Assembly: GCA_964036315.1 (NCBI GenBank)
Contig: OZ038478.1
Span: forward strand, 140,533,656-140,597,655
Direction of reading: 5' to 3'
From: Acanthosepion esculentum
Lineage: Eukaryota; Mollusca; Cephalopoda; Sepiida; Sepiidae
Length of the DNA: 64,000 nt
Part shown: positions 11,943 to 21,577 of the stretch, piece by piece
Layout: every line of letters begins with the position of its first letter
Numbering within the stretch: the stretch's first letter is position 1
The notes under the pieces: model-generated
The model's database searches: none
What the model was told of the DNA's origin: nothing
The model's input: the letters and a program-made list of their open reading frames with translations, nothing else
Translations under genes and position numbers: made by a program

Positions 11943-12130
11943 TTATATTGTCAAGAGGTTGTTCGTATCTAGGTGCTCGACAACCTTATTGTCGACTAAA
12001 GCCCCAAAAAGCTTAGTGAGGAGACTGATGGATCTATACTGGGAGGGTGATCGCTCGCTTGCGTTCTTGAACACCGGATATATGCTTGCCTCCTTCCACA
12101 GGCTTGGGAAGGATTTATCTTTCAAGTAGC
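11943..12130 (-). pseudogene. LINE reverse-transcriptase fragment (CR1/Jockey-like)
   Basis: 60 codons on the minus strand read FPSLWKEASIYPVFKN, then SQYRSISLLTKLFGALVDNK and a VEHLDTNNLL segment. This is the conserved RT region 1-2 pattern in which a PxxWKxAxVxPxFKxG stretch precedes SxYRPISLLS (family knowledge). The same region of the same family occurs at 29613-29834 (-). It is truncated on both sides. Confidence 0.8.
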
Positions 12131-12359
12131 GAAAGTGGTGGCCGTTGGTAGTGACCAGATCCAGTGATTAGTATATGTGACAGACTGTGTGTAAAGTTTA
12201 TTGAAATATATTTATTTGTTATTATCATTGTTTTTGCGGATTTATCTGCGCCATACTGTATATATGAATACATAAAAAAGCATAACTTATCTTTGCCGAT
12301 GCATTTCGTCCTCTGATGAAGTCAAACGTAAGGATACGTAAGGATATTATTTTGCAACA

Positions 12360-12497
12360 AGTATTTAGAAGCGAAATTTAGATATGCCACAAAGTCGAAA
12401 ATATAGAGTAACCAGTGTAGATCGAACTCACTATTCAGTCGTAACTGAGCTAGATAGACAAGGTTGCTAATCATTACACCACGCCGAAGTGCTCGCA
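12360..12497 (-). mobile_element. tRNA-derived SINE, copy B of a tandem pair
   Basis: On the minus strand this reads GGTGTAATGATTAGCAACC (D-arm/box A) then GAGTTCGATCTAC (box B), followed by a body and a tail containing TTTTCGACTTTGTGGCAT. It aligns along its length with the cleaner SINE at 19262-19397. Such elements are transcribed by RNA polymerase III from the internal boxes and copied by a LINE. This copy directly abuts a second, more diverged copy. Confidence 0.75.
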
Positions 12498-12617
12498 CGG
12501 AGATTTTCAAAGCGTAGCTTAGATCTATAACAGAGCCAAACGTATGCGGCAACCACCAATGATTGAAATACTATTCAGTCGTAATTGATCTAGAAAAAAC
12601 AATCTTGGTAATTAAAT
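12498..12617 (-). mobile_element. tRNA-derived SINE, diverged copy A of a tandem pair
   Basis: The 3' half reads CGCATACGTTTGGCTCTGTT and CTAAGCTACGCTTTGAAAAT (minus strand), matching the tail of the 19.3-kb SINE. The ATTACGACTGAATAGTATT part matches the middle of copy B. The 5' tRNA-like end is poorly preserved. It lies head-to-tail with copy B. Confidence 0.6.
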
Positions 12618-12699
12618 AAATAAAGAAAATAATATATGTGTTATGTTAATGCATTTCTATGTATCTATGTGTCTGACTGTCTATCTATTTATCTAAATA

Positions 12700-12765
12700 T
12701 CTATATTTACACACACACATACATATATATGTATATATGTGTGTGTGCGTGTGTGTGAATATATA
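12700..12765. repeat. Mixed CA/TA/TG microsatellite
   Basis: Short blocks of ACACAC, ATATAT and GTGTGT separated by single-base changes. Confidence 0.85.
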
Positions 12766-12949
12766 TCTCCGATATTCTTATTTAAAATAAACAATATTTT
12801 TAGTTGAAATTTTTTAACAGGGAAATGCATGTCTGCTGCTTCGGGTTAACTGAATCTTAAATAACGAATATTGTCTTTTGAGATGTATTCTCAAACATGT
12901 GTGTGCACTAAACATAAATTTCATCATGATTAGAGGGACACACACAAGC

Positions 12950-12952
<3 letters not shown>

Positions 12953-13029
<77 letters not shown>

Positions 13030-13043
13030 AGTGTGTGAGTTTA

Positions 13044-13073
<30 letters not shown>
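12953..13073. repeat. (TA)n(TG)n compound microsatellite
   Basis: About 40 bp of TA followed by about 80 bp of TG with a few interruptions. It directly abuts the mariner-like element. Confidence 0.95.
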
Positions 13074-13074
<1 letters not shown>

Positions 13075-14230
13075 ATACAGGGTATTGCAGCAAAATCCCA
13101 CACTTGACAAAAAAGAAAACGAAATAGGCAATTAAAACAAAAGTTGTATATGCAGATAGCCGACAGTTTGACAACTAACTAACTTTTCTCTACCCTTTTC
13201 CAGAATGGAATATGATCGCAGAGCAGCGGTAGTAGCTGTTTTTTGCGTCGGGAAGAAGCCTGCGGGAGTGATGGACTGGTTTGTTTTAAGAGGACCATTG
13301 TCATGGACATTTGGGGGAAGTGGAAGGATTGTGAGAACAGGGACGAGTTTTCTGCCAAACGAAAGGCCCACAACGTTCGCACTTCGGCTGTTAGGACCGG
13401 AGAGTTCGTCGCCGCCGTCAAGAAGACAGTCGACAATGATGGAAGCCAGAGCTACGCCAAGATCGACGCTGACATGGACTGTCACAAGTGGACGATCTGC
13501 CGAACGACCAAGAAGGACATTGGTTACTCTTCCTACCCCAAGTCTCTCCGCATGCTCATCAGGAATGCCTCAAAGGAGACGAGGAAGATCAAGGCGGCGG
13601 CTTTGCTGAATGAGCTCAAGGACGGGTCCACCGGGATGCTGAGGTTTTTCTCTGACGAAAAGAATTTCATCCAGAACCAGACGAGCAACAGGCAGAACGA
13701 CAGGTGGATCTACAAAGACATCAAGGAAGTTTCCGACGTGAAGCATACGAAGTTTCCCTCCTCCGTCATGGTCCTAGGCGTCATCTCCAACGAGGGGACG
13801 TCATGCCTCCGTTCTTCTTTCAGAAGGCCTTAAGAGTCAAAGCTGAGATCTATCGGGAGGTGCGTAGTGAAGCCTTGGATGGACGAGATCACAGCCGGAT
13901 GCCCTTACGTCTTCCAGCAGAACTCCGCTCCAGCACACAAGGCCAGACGACTCAGGCGTGGCTGCCCAACAATGTTCCTCATCAGTGGTCGCCGGACATG
14001 TGGCCGCCCTCCTCACCCGACTGCAACCCCCTTGACTTCTGGGGCGTGATCGAGGCCAAGACCAATAAGCAGGCCCACAACACGGTCGACCATCCGAAGG
14101 CTGCCCTCGTGGAGGTGTTCACCTCTATGGACAAGGACATGGTCGCCAAAGCGTGTGACTCATTTTGCGCCCACCTTGAGATGTTCATCACCGCATTTAG
14201 CAAAACTCACTAAAAAACGATAAAAAGAGA
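13074..14230 (+). mobile_element. Mariner/Tc1-superfamily DNA transposon, inactivated
   Basis: GC-rich element in AT-rich surroundings. The left edge probably lies at ACAGGGTATTGCAGCAAAAT (about 13077), right after the TG repeat. I could not find its inverted copy on the right, so the right terminus is uncertain. The transposase, described separately, fills most of the element and needs several frame changes. Confidence 0.8.
13205..14213 (+). pseudogene. Mariner/Tc1-type (IS630 superfamily) transposase, frameshifted
   Basis: A cut-and-paste transposase read in four pieces with frame changes near 13250, 13790, 13870 and 13950. Landmarks in order: the N-terminal helix-turn-helix region (13205-13520), FFSDEKNF near 13650 (first catalytic Asp), NRQNDRWI near 13690, KPWMDEITAGCPYVF then QQNSAPAHKA near 13915-13945, and WPPSSPDCNPLDFWGVIEA near 14002-14058 (final acidic residue), ending at a stop at 14211-14213. 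In the QQN motif the family's second catalytic Asp is Asn here. Frameshifts plus this substitution make it non-functional. Total length fits a ~340-residue transposase. Confidence 0.85.
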
Positions 14231-14937
14231 AATGATATCAATTTACTGTGAAATGCTTAAATATTTATTAATACGAAGATTAAGTAGTAGAAATAATTAT
14301 TTTCCTTTTTTAAACCTCTTCCAATGAAGACATTCAGAAGAATTATTAAAGATTAATAAATCAATCACATGCTACTGATATACAACTGTCATTTCCAAAT
14401 ACAAAAACGTACCGTTTCTCTTCGAATGTCTGCCCAAAATATGCCTGAGAATTCTCATATAAATATTCAGGTAATTTGACTGAAAATGTTCCCTTGCTCA
14501 AAGGTCCTTTGAAATCTTGGCACTAAAGCTGGCAGCATTTTTGTGCAAAAATGATTAACTAAAAAAAAGCAAAAGATGCCCAGGACAGACACATTTGTAC
14601 ATATTGCCTAAAGATTTACCAAAGAACCAAATGAAATCTAAATAGAGACAGTCGTTGATAGGAACCGGTCATTTGTTTATTTATCGATGTTAGCTGGATA
14701 TGATTAAAACTTTAGCAGGAAAGAGCATAAAAAAGGAAAAGGTGAGAGCAAGACACCAATAAAGGTGAATTGTCATAGTTTCAGACGTTAACAGATGTAA
14801 AGATAAGAAAAAAACTCACTAAAGAGATAATCATTTTAAGGAAGATAAAATGTTTTATAATAAATGCAAAACTATTTAGCATATTGATGTAATAGAAGGA
14901 AGTAATTATTCAAAGCAATACTTACATACAGTATTCA
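14231..14937. other. Unassigned AT-rich sequence
   Basis: No gene, RNA or repeat family recognised. Confidence 0.35.
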
Positions 14938-15014
14938 TGCATATATATATATACAAATATATTTTACATATATATATATATTATATGTTTCTATATATAT
15001 GTTTATCTATATAC

Positions 15015-15064
<50 letters not shown>
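14938..15064. repeat. (TA)n-rich microsatellite
   Basis: Interrupted TA blocks with CATA/GTTT changes, ending in about 40 bp of clean TA (15025-15064). Confidence 0.93.
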
Positions 15065-15066
<2 letters not shown>

Positions 15067-15263
15067 GTCGATTTAAGAAAATAATTATCGAACCGTATAT
15101 AATTGCAAAGGGGAAAGCAGATTTATTTCCCCCGGGAAGAAGGTGAAAAGACAAAATTATTTTCTATTAAAATATTTTACTTTTGGGTGTGTATATGTCA
15201 AAATGAAAACATACAAGTATCTTCAGCTTTTGTGTATTTACAATATTTGCGTGAATGTGTCAG

Positions 15264-15345
15264 AAAGAGAGAGAGAGAGAGACAAAAAAGAGAGAGAGAA
15301 AAATGAGAGAGAGAAAAGAGAGAGAAAGAGAGGCGGTTTAATGTA
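15264..15345 (+). repeat. (GA)n / GAGAGAAA tract
   Basis: Purine repeat of GAGAGA blocks with AAA interruptions. Confidence 0.9.
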
Positions 15346-15362
15346 TGCACGTGAGAGGTGAA

Positions 15363-15420
15363 ATTAAAAGATAAAGAGATTAAAAGATAAAGAGATTAAA
15401 AGATAAAGAGAATAAAAGAA
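15363..15420 (+). repeat. 16-bp tandem repeat ATTAAAAGATAAAGAG, ~3.5 copies
   Basis: Near-perfect direct repeats of a 16-bp unit beginning at 15363. Confidence 0.88.
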
Positions 15421-15502
15421 GAGACATAAAGAATATGTATTTTATGCGTGTGCGCCATTTCGCATATGATTCTTTCAAATGCCTGCAATATTTCCAGCAC
15501 AT

Positions 15503-16140
15503 TTCTTTCTTTCTTTCTTTCTTCCTTCCTTCTTTTCTTTCTTTCTTTTTTTAAGCATTTCCCCCCTAGCACGCAAAGGGTTACAGAAGATTTCGAGTGA
15601 GATCAGATAGGAGTGATAGAGGAAAGGATGTGGAGAAGGATAGCGGATAGATCAAGGCAACTGGAGATGTCGATTGACATTACACTTGAATAGTTGGAGA
15701 TTATAGTTGTCAGGGAAATAGGAATAAGGAAGGTAGTTCCACAAGCGAGAGGTGCGAGATATGAAGCTATTGGAGTAGAAAAGACGGCTACATTTAATAG
15801 TTTCAATAGTGGAAGGTTAAGAGCAGAATGCCAGCCTCGTAGGACGCTTGAATTCATGGAGTCTGGGAACCAGCGAAAGCAGCTCATCGGAGCAATTACC
15901 GTGAAGGTATTTGTAAAAAAGACAGAGAGAGGCGACGGCGTCTGTGAGAGAGCGACTGCAGACAAGATGCCAGATCAGAGCCAATTATATTACATATTCG
16001 TCTCTGGATCTTATCAAGAACCCCGAGGCAAACAGGTGCTCCTGACCATATATGGCAGCAATAATCGATGCAATGGTTGATTTGTAGATTTGAAGGATCT
16101 TTTCAGGGGAGAAAAATTTCCTGGCCTGCCACAGGGAGCC
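15503..16140 (-). mobile_element. LINE 3' end (CR1/Jockey-like) with AAAG tail
   Basis: On the minus strand, from about 16140 down to 15550, the sequence matches the LINE 3' ends at 45.48-46.02 kb and 56.40-56.76 kb. It includes the GCCATATATGGTC.GGAGCACC stretch, GATAAGATCCAGAGACG, the long segment ending in GTAACCCTTTGCGTGCTAGG, and a GGGAAATGCTTAAAAAAAG tail that runs into (AAAG)n at 15503-15552. The protein encoded would be the C-terminal tail of the RT, but the frames are broken. Strongly 5' truncated, as is usual for LINE copies. Confidence 0.8.
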
Positions 16141-16271
16141 AAATTTGCTTGCGGTGGACTTTCTTTCTTTCTTTCTTTATACATTCCTTTGTTAAACATT
16201 TCGTTTTTTATCGTTCGGCCGATCTTGATTATACATTTCTCTGTTGGCGTTGGATTCTAACTGAAAGGGAC

Positions 16272-16305
<34 letters not shown>

Positions 16306-16320
16306 TGGTGATTTTTTTCT
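16141..16320. repeat. (CTTT)n at 16158-16178 and (GA)n at 16270-16304
   Basis: Two short simple repeats either side of a 90-bp unassigned stretch. The pyrimidine tract abuts the LINE fragment; the GA tract is on the opposite strand sense. Confidence 0.8.
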
Positions 16321-16539
16321 TTTTTTTATAAAATACGAATTAGATATAAAAGAATAGAATCTAAAAACTGAGAACACACTATGTGAAAAGAATGAAATGC
16401 ATAACAGTAAAGAAAAGGGAAGGCCTTTTTCAAAATATAGTGAAGGCAAAAGATTTGTCAAAAAGCGAAATGGAAAAAATTTGGATAAATGGGGATCGTT
16501 AAAAAAAGGCCGGAAGAATGTGACAAATAGAAAAATATA

Positions 16540-17115
16540 TTAATTAATAATTGAAAGAAAGAAAAATGTATCAACCCATTTGTTAGTAATTAAGGCAGGA
16601 TAAATGTCCTTCTATACTCGTTGGCTTCGTACCTAATGACCTCAAAGTAGTAAATACAAAGATATATTACATTAATCTTGGCGGAGATTCTTGGTCGGGT
16701 TGAGAAGATGACGTAGAGGAAGTTGTAAGTTAGTGCTTTAAACTGGATGAAAAGAGAAACATTAGTATACAAAAGAAAGTGAACAGAGAAGAAAAGAAGT
16801 AGGAAATAAGGGACTCTTGCACTAAGCAAAGAAAAATGAAGAAAGAGGATGTGAAGAATAAGATGAATAAATAAACGAATAAAATAGAAGCAAAAGAAAG
16901 AAAGAAAACAAGGAAGAAATAAATAAATAAATAAAACAAGGAAGAAATAAAGAAAGGAGTAAAGAAAGAAAGAAAGAAGTAAAGAAAGAAACAAACAAAG
17001 AAAGAAACAAACAAATGAAGAATGGAAGAAAGAATGGAAGAAAGAATGAAAGAAAGAAAGGAACGAAGAAAGATACAAAGAAAGAAAGCAAGAAAAAGAA
17101 AAGGAAGAAATGTTC
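16540..17115 (+). repeat. GAAA-rich polypurine tract
   Basis: Long purine-rich region, densest at 16,840-17,105, of GAAA with AACAAAG, GAAT and AATAAATA interruptions. Antisense open frames up to 274 codons (16590-17414) consist of Phe/Leu/Ser runs from CTTT repeats and are not genes. Confidence 0.88.
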
Positions 17116-17602
17116 TTACAAAATGCAGGCATTTCAAAGATACAGTAATTCAAAGAAACATGTGAGTTGCAACTCGACGTTACGAAGGTAATGATTCCTA
17201 TATTATAATGGCGGCTCACAGCGTTATAATAGATGTTGGTGATGTAGCAGTACAGGGAAAACCTTCCCACAAATGAGCCGTGTATAGTTTTTGCCTTTTT
17301 ACAGATAGCCACTTGACGGCTGTTTAGCAAAATATTGTCTGGCATCAAAATGTATTCGAAGCAGATGTATGTCATCGAATTCCTTCTTGCAAATAGAGCT
17401 GCACATATTGGCATACATGGATTTTACGGAGACCAAATTATGGATGTAGGCATAGGTGAAAGATAATATGCTACACTAATGCCAGCAGCAATATGTTTGT
17501 CGCTTCTAATATAGCTTTTCACCATAATGTCATTCATATTATTTTTGATCTCTGGCGAAATTTCATAACCGGCAGTGCTGAGAATTGTATTAAATACGTT
17601 TT
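17116..17602. other. Unassigned sequence
   Basis: Slightly higher GC than the flanks. No domain or repeat family recognised. Confidence 0.35.
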
Positions 17603-17962
17603 GTAACTGAAAACTATCGATATTCTTTCATTATTCAGGCTGAAAACTGTCGCTATTTTGTCCTTATTCAGGCTGAAAACTGTCGATATTCAGGTTGAAA
17701 ACTGTCCATATTTAGGCTGAACACTGTCCATAGTTTGGCTGAAAACTGTCCATATTTAGTCTGAAAAATGTCCACATTCAGGCTGAAAACTGTCCATGTT
17801 CAGACAGAAAACTGTCCACATTCAGGCTGAAAACTGTCCATAGTCAGGCTGAAAACTGTCCATATTCAGGCTGAAAACTGTCCATGTTCAGACAGAAAAC
17901 TGGTCATATTCAGGCTGGAAACTGTACCTGTCATGTCTGTATTCATGCTGAACACTGACTCT
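17603..17962 (+). repeat. 22-bp minisatellite (ATTCAGGCTGAAAACTGTCCAT), ~15 units
   Basis: Tandem units with the core CAGGCTGAAAACTGTCC, diverged at the edges (ACTGAAAACTATCG near 17605; CAGGCTGGAAACTGTACC near 17920). Two units share the variant GTTCAGACAGAAAACTG. The unit is not a multiple of three, and no long open frame runs through it. Confidence 0.9.
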
Positions 17963-18675
17963 GTTCTGTCTCTATTTTCCTCTTGTAATATTGCCATCTA
18001 CGTCAATGAAAAGGGATTAAATCTCTCATGAATAACAAACATAACATCGACTATTCAATAAATAACACCAATAACGAGGTGATGTGTAGCTCAAGGGTTT
18101 TCTCTGAAAATGGATCCTTTATTATCATGATGATGTAAGAGACTCTCTCTTTCTTCCCTCTCAGGTAACATCTATCTTCATCTGTATTATCGCACGTGTG
18201 TACGTCCTCGGCACAGCTGTATTGATTTCATGTCCACGACGCAAATATTCAGTGGTGATTTGAAGGCTATCTCTCAGATTAAATCGCTAATGCACTTGGC
18301 TTTCTGTATCTTTCTGCAGAAATAAAGTGGGACTATTATTATAGGGTCGTCTGCCGTACACCGGAGCAAGTGTTCTCTAAGCTGATCTAGCAGATTCGAG
18401 GGAATTTGGTGCTTTTTTGAGACTATAGATTTGTGACTGTTTTGGAAGCTTACGCGTGAAAGTCAGCTAGATAATCTCCACAGATACTGCTGCAGTGAAG
18501 TTGATGCACACCGCCGTGTTCCGTATATTTGTGACATGGATTGATAGGTTACATGTCATTTCAGCGTTTCCTTCAAGTAACAAGTCAGGGATTCAAAAGC
18601 TTATTTTAATGTCCTGTAGGCCCCCACAAACTAAAGAACTGGTTTAACATAATTATGCTACTTCCATTTCTGTGG
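17963..18675. other. Unassigned sequence
   Basis: No coding potential or repeat family recognised across about 700 bp. Confidence 0.35.
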
Positions 18676-18793
18676 GCTTGCAGTCATACCACTTTAAAAC
18701 CCGTTCTCGTACAATCATCAAATTTAAGCAACGTCAACCCTAGTCAGTACCTAGGTGAGTGACCGCCTGGGAATATCAGGTGTTATAAGCTAG
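18676..18793 (+). rRNA. 5S rRNA-like sequence (pseudogene or 5S-derived SINE head)
   Basis: About 118 nt matching the layout of eukaryotic 5S rRNA. It begins GCTTGCAGTCATACCAC, passes a box-A-like AATTTAAGCAACGTCA, and ends with AGTCAGTACCTAGGTGAGTG then ACCGCCTGGGAATATCAGGT and TTATAAGCT. The intermediate element and box C of the internal RNA polymerase III promoter are recognisable. Substitutions include several in helices (such as ATAAGCT for the usual GTAGGCT), and no T-run terminator follows at once. A single copy outside a 5S array, surrounded by retroelements, points to a retro-pseudogene or a SINE3-type (5S-derived) element rather than a working gene. Confidence 0.8.
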
Positions 18794-19243
18794 GAACTAA
18801 GTAACAATTTAGAACATCTCTCATTCTTAGACAATTTCGTAGAAAACATTAACACTTTCACCAACTCATAGTATAAAAAACCCACGAGCGGAAACTCTTG
18901 CCACCTTAATTTTAAGTGTGAATGCCCAGTCAAATACAAAATAGATGTGATTAAAAAATGAACTTCCTAAAGAGAGCACACCAGTTTTCATCCACTCATC
19001 TCATTTTCTTTAAAGAACTCAACAAGGCAAAACAGACACTAGTTTGCAATGATTTTCTTAACTACCTCTTCAACCAAGAGATCAGTCAATTTCTTTCCAA
19101 AGTAAATAATAATGATACTGAACACACAGACAAAAACAATAACATAAATATCTACAAACGCCAAATGCTTATGTGCGGGTGGTGTAATGAATAACTGCTC
19201 AGAATTAGAATAAAACTAAAGGGATAAAACTTCTTGAGATACT
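18794..19243. other. Unassigned sequence
   Basis: AT-rich. A 78-codon open frame at 18958-19194 has no recognised motif. It could include the body of a 5S-derived SINE, but no tail is evident. Confidence 0.35.
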
Positions 19244-19261
19244 AATGATAGGGAAATGTAT
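19244..19261. repeat. Target-site duplication, left copy
   Basis: The 18-bp AATGATAGGGAAATGTAT recurs at 19398-19415 with one mismatch and exactly brackets the SINE. Confidence 0.85.
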
Positions 19262-19397
19262 CGATTTACAAAGCGTAGCTCAGATGTGGCACAAGGCCGA
19301 AAGTATGGGGCAAGCAGTGAAGAACGGACTCACTACTCATTGCGTAATTGTACTAGCGAGACAAGCTTGCTAACCATTACACCACCTCGAGGTGCCC
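19262..19397 (-). mobile_element. Complete 136-bp tRNA-derived SINE with LINE-like tail
   Basis: On the minus strand the element starts GGGCACCTCGAGGTGGTGTA. The TGGTGTAATGGTTAGCA part equals the D-arm/box A of Gln/Glu-type tRNAs, and GAGTCCGTTCTTC sits where box B should be. After a short body it carries TTTCGGCCTTGTGCCACAT 22 nt before its 3' end. That 19-mer is identical to one lying 24 nt from the 3' end of the LINE at 31.6-37.8 kb. An 18-bp target duplication flanks it, so the boundaries are firm. It resembles the tRNA-derived SINEs described from cephalopods, though I cannot name the family. Confidence 0.9.
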
Positions 19398-19415
19398 AAT
19401 GATAGGTAAATGTAT
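19398..19415. repeat. Target-site duplication, right copy
   Basis: AATGATAGGTAAATGTAT, one mismatch from the left copy. Confidence 0.85.
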
Positions 19416-20750
19416 AGTGCAATTACTGCCCATTTCTTCGAGGGGCACTGCACACGATAAATATTTGTCTCAGTTTCAGTTTTGTTACATACAAAGCTTA
19501 TTTTAATTTTGGTATAGTACTATAAACATATAGTAAACTTCAACCACGCCGCCTCCCTAACCAGTTTTATTGTTTTTATGCCATTTTATAAAATTGACAG
19601 AAAGCCTCCTTCTTGAGGAACCGTTTTCGAAGTATCACTCGATTACACTAAAGATATAGTATCGTGGGCGCATACTAACATCTGCAGAATATAAACGATG
19701 AAGAACTAGGTATTCTGATTTGCCTGTAAAAGGTCATCCGTTTATAATCCGTAGCAATTGGTCATTTGAGCAATTTTATTGAATATGTCGGAGAAATAAG
19801 CAACATTAAAAAATGATTGCAGCAACTCGAACACATTTATTATATACTCAACGTAGATTACACATTTGTTATTACCTTGTAACTTTTAAAGGAAAACATT
19901 TTTAAACTAATTTTGTTGCTTAGAAAGAGTTTTTCAACTGCTGGACATAATCATGTATAGTTAGAACTTTCATGATATTTTTTTCATGCAAAAAAAGAAC
20001 AGTCGCATTATACATAGGTAATTAAAAAAAAACATAATACGTTGGCTGGTTACACAGGTAATTTTTTCTGGAGACGTTAAAATCCATGGATTTTCGGTGA
20101 CCATAACTTAGCTAGTAGGCCGACAGTCTCATGAGACCTTTGGCTAACCTTAACGGTAGAAACATGAACGAAAATAAAAGTACGGTATCTAAAATATTTT
20201 ACGGTAGGTTGTTTTGTTCTCGCTGTTTTGTACAAAAAAGAATCAAGACCATTTATTTGCTATAAATGATGTCCAAGGTGATGCCCAGTACACCAATATT
20301 GGACTACGGTAGGCCTACTGCAGTTGCTCAGAAGCTGAGGTCACATTATACATGAGCGATATGAAAAAAGTAACATTTTTTTTGACAAGAGAAATTCAGG
20401 GTTCGCACTATATATGAAGTAAGCATATACACGAGTAAATACGGTATATTTCTATTTAATCTTGATGTTTATCTATGGAAACTGATATCAAATATATCTA
20501 TCCGTCTCAAAATATGTCCCGTCTCTTATTGATTACGCACACAAAATAAACTACTATATTACAACTGCCAGTTAATAACATCAGCTTATTTGACAAAAAA
20601 AAAAACAAAAAAAAAACGCAATACAAATTAAATTCCAGATGAAAAAAATGCAAGGAAATAGTGTATATTCACAAAAATATATTGATTAGAAAGTTCTCGA
20701 TTTTAATTTAGAATGAAAGATGAAAGTAGAAATTGATCGAAAGGCTAACG

Positions 20751-20753
<3 letters not shown>
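19416..20753. other. Unassigned AT-rich sequence
   Basis: No gene or repeat family identified. An A-run tract lies at 20597-20620. Confidence 0.35.

Positions 20754-20831
<78 letters not shown>
20754..20831. repeat. (CA)n(TA)n compound microsatellite
   Basis: CA dinucleotides to about 20790, then TA to 20831. Confidence 0.95.
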
Positions 20832-20835
<4 letters not shown>

Positions 20836-21157
20836 GTGTGCCCATGTGAATTTGAACAGCTACTGACTTAATTTAAAAGCTGATCTAAGATTTTTTTTTT
20901 TAAAATGCTTCATTAGGAATTTTGGAGTCTTTCCGTGAGTTGAAAGAAACTTTTTTCATCGAATGATTAAAGTCAATGTGTTTATGTCTCAAGTGTTCTT
21001 TTCTCATAGATGATATGATTTCTACTGAAAACGATCTCCAAAACAACACCAATAACACTTAAAGAGTTTACATTTCATGAACGTTAATAAATCATTAATA
21101 GTAAGTGAAAGTCCTGCAGGCTGAAAAGTTCTTGACCCATTCAAGAAGTGATACCCC

Positions 21158-21160
<3 letters not shown>

Positions 21161-21228
<68 letters not shown>

Positions 21229-21229
21229 G
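21161..21229. repeat. (TA)n microsatellite
   Basis: About 69 bp of TA with one GTA interruption. Confidence 0.95.
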
Positions 21230-21529
21230 TTTGTATGTATTTTTCACTTTAATCATCATCTATAGTGAATACTCATATTTGAGTAGACGCCCCGTTTATT
21301 TATTTAACAATATATTTATTTCTCTTCGGCTCAGCGTCCGGTTAGAAAATAAGAAACAGTAATTTGACTTTGCTAACTAGGCGCATCCTCTTTGACTGAA
21401 TGGTATAGCACAACAGGTTTGATCCCTCAGGGGGAATCGTATTTTCTATGAAATGTTTCGGACATTCAAGAGAGTAAATGTTATTAATGCTGTTTAAATA
21501 TTTGTATGTATGAAAATGACGAATAAACA

Positions 21530-21530
<1 letters not shown>

Positions 21531-21575
<45 letters not shown>
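21531..21575. repeat. (TA)n microsatellite
   Basis: About 45 bp of pure TA. Confidence 0.95.

Positions 21576-21577
<2 letters not shown>

Noticed and set aside
13074..14480. Right inverted terminal repeat of the mariner-like element
   Set aside because: I looked for the inverse of CAGGGTATTGCAGCAAAAT downstream to 14480 and did not find it, so no right end is asserted.
16590..17414. 274-codon minus-strand open frame with a membrane-protein-like composition
   Set aside because: The hydrophobic part is translation of CTTT repeats. The two ends have no conserved motif.
17603..17962. Possible CRISPR-like array
   Set aside because: Units are contiguous 22-bp repeats without unique spacers, in a eukaryotic repeat setting; it is a minisatellite.
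21374..21450. Possible tRNA-like SINE head (AACAGGTTTGATCCCTCAGG resembles box B)
   Set aside because: No convincing box A at the right distance, no tail motif and no target duplication; too weak to call.
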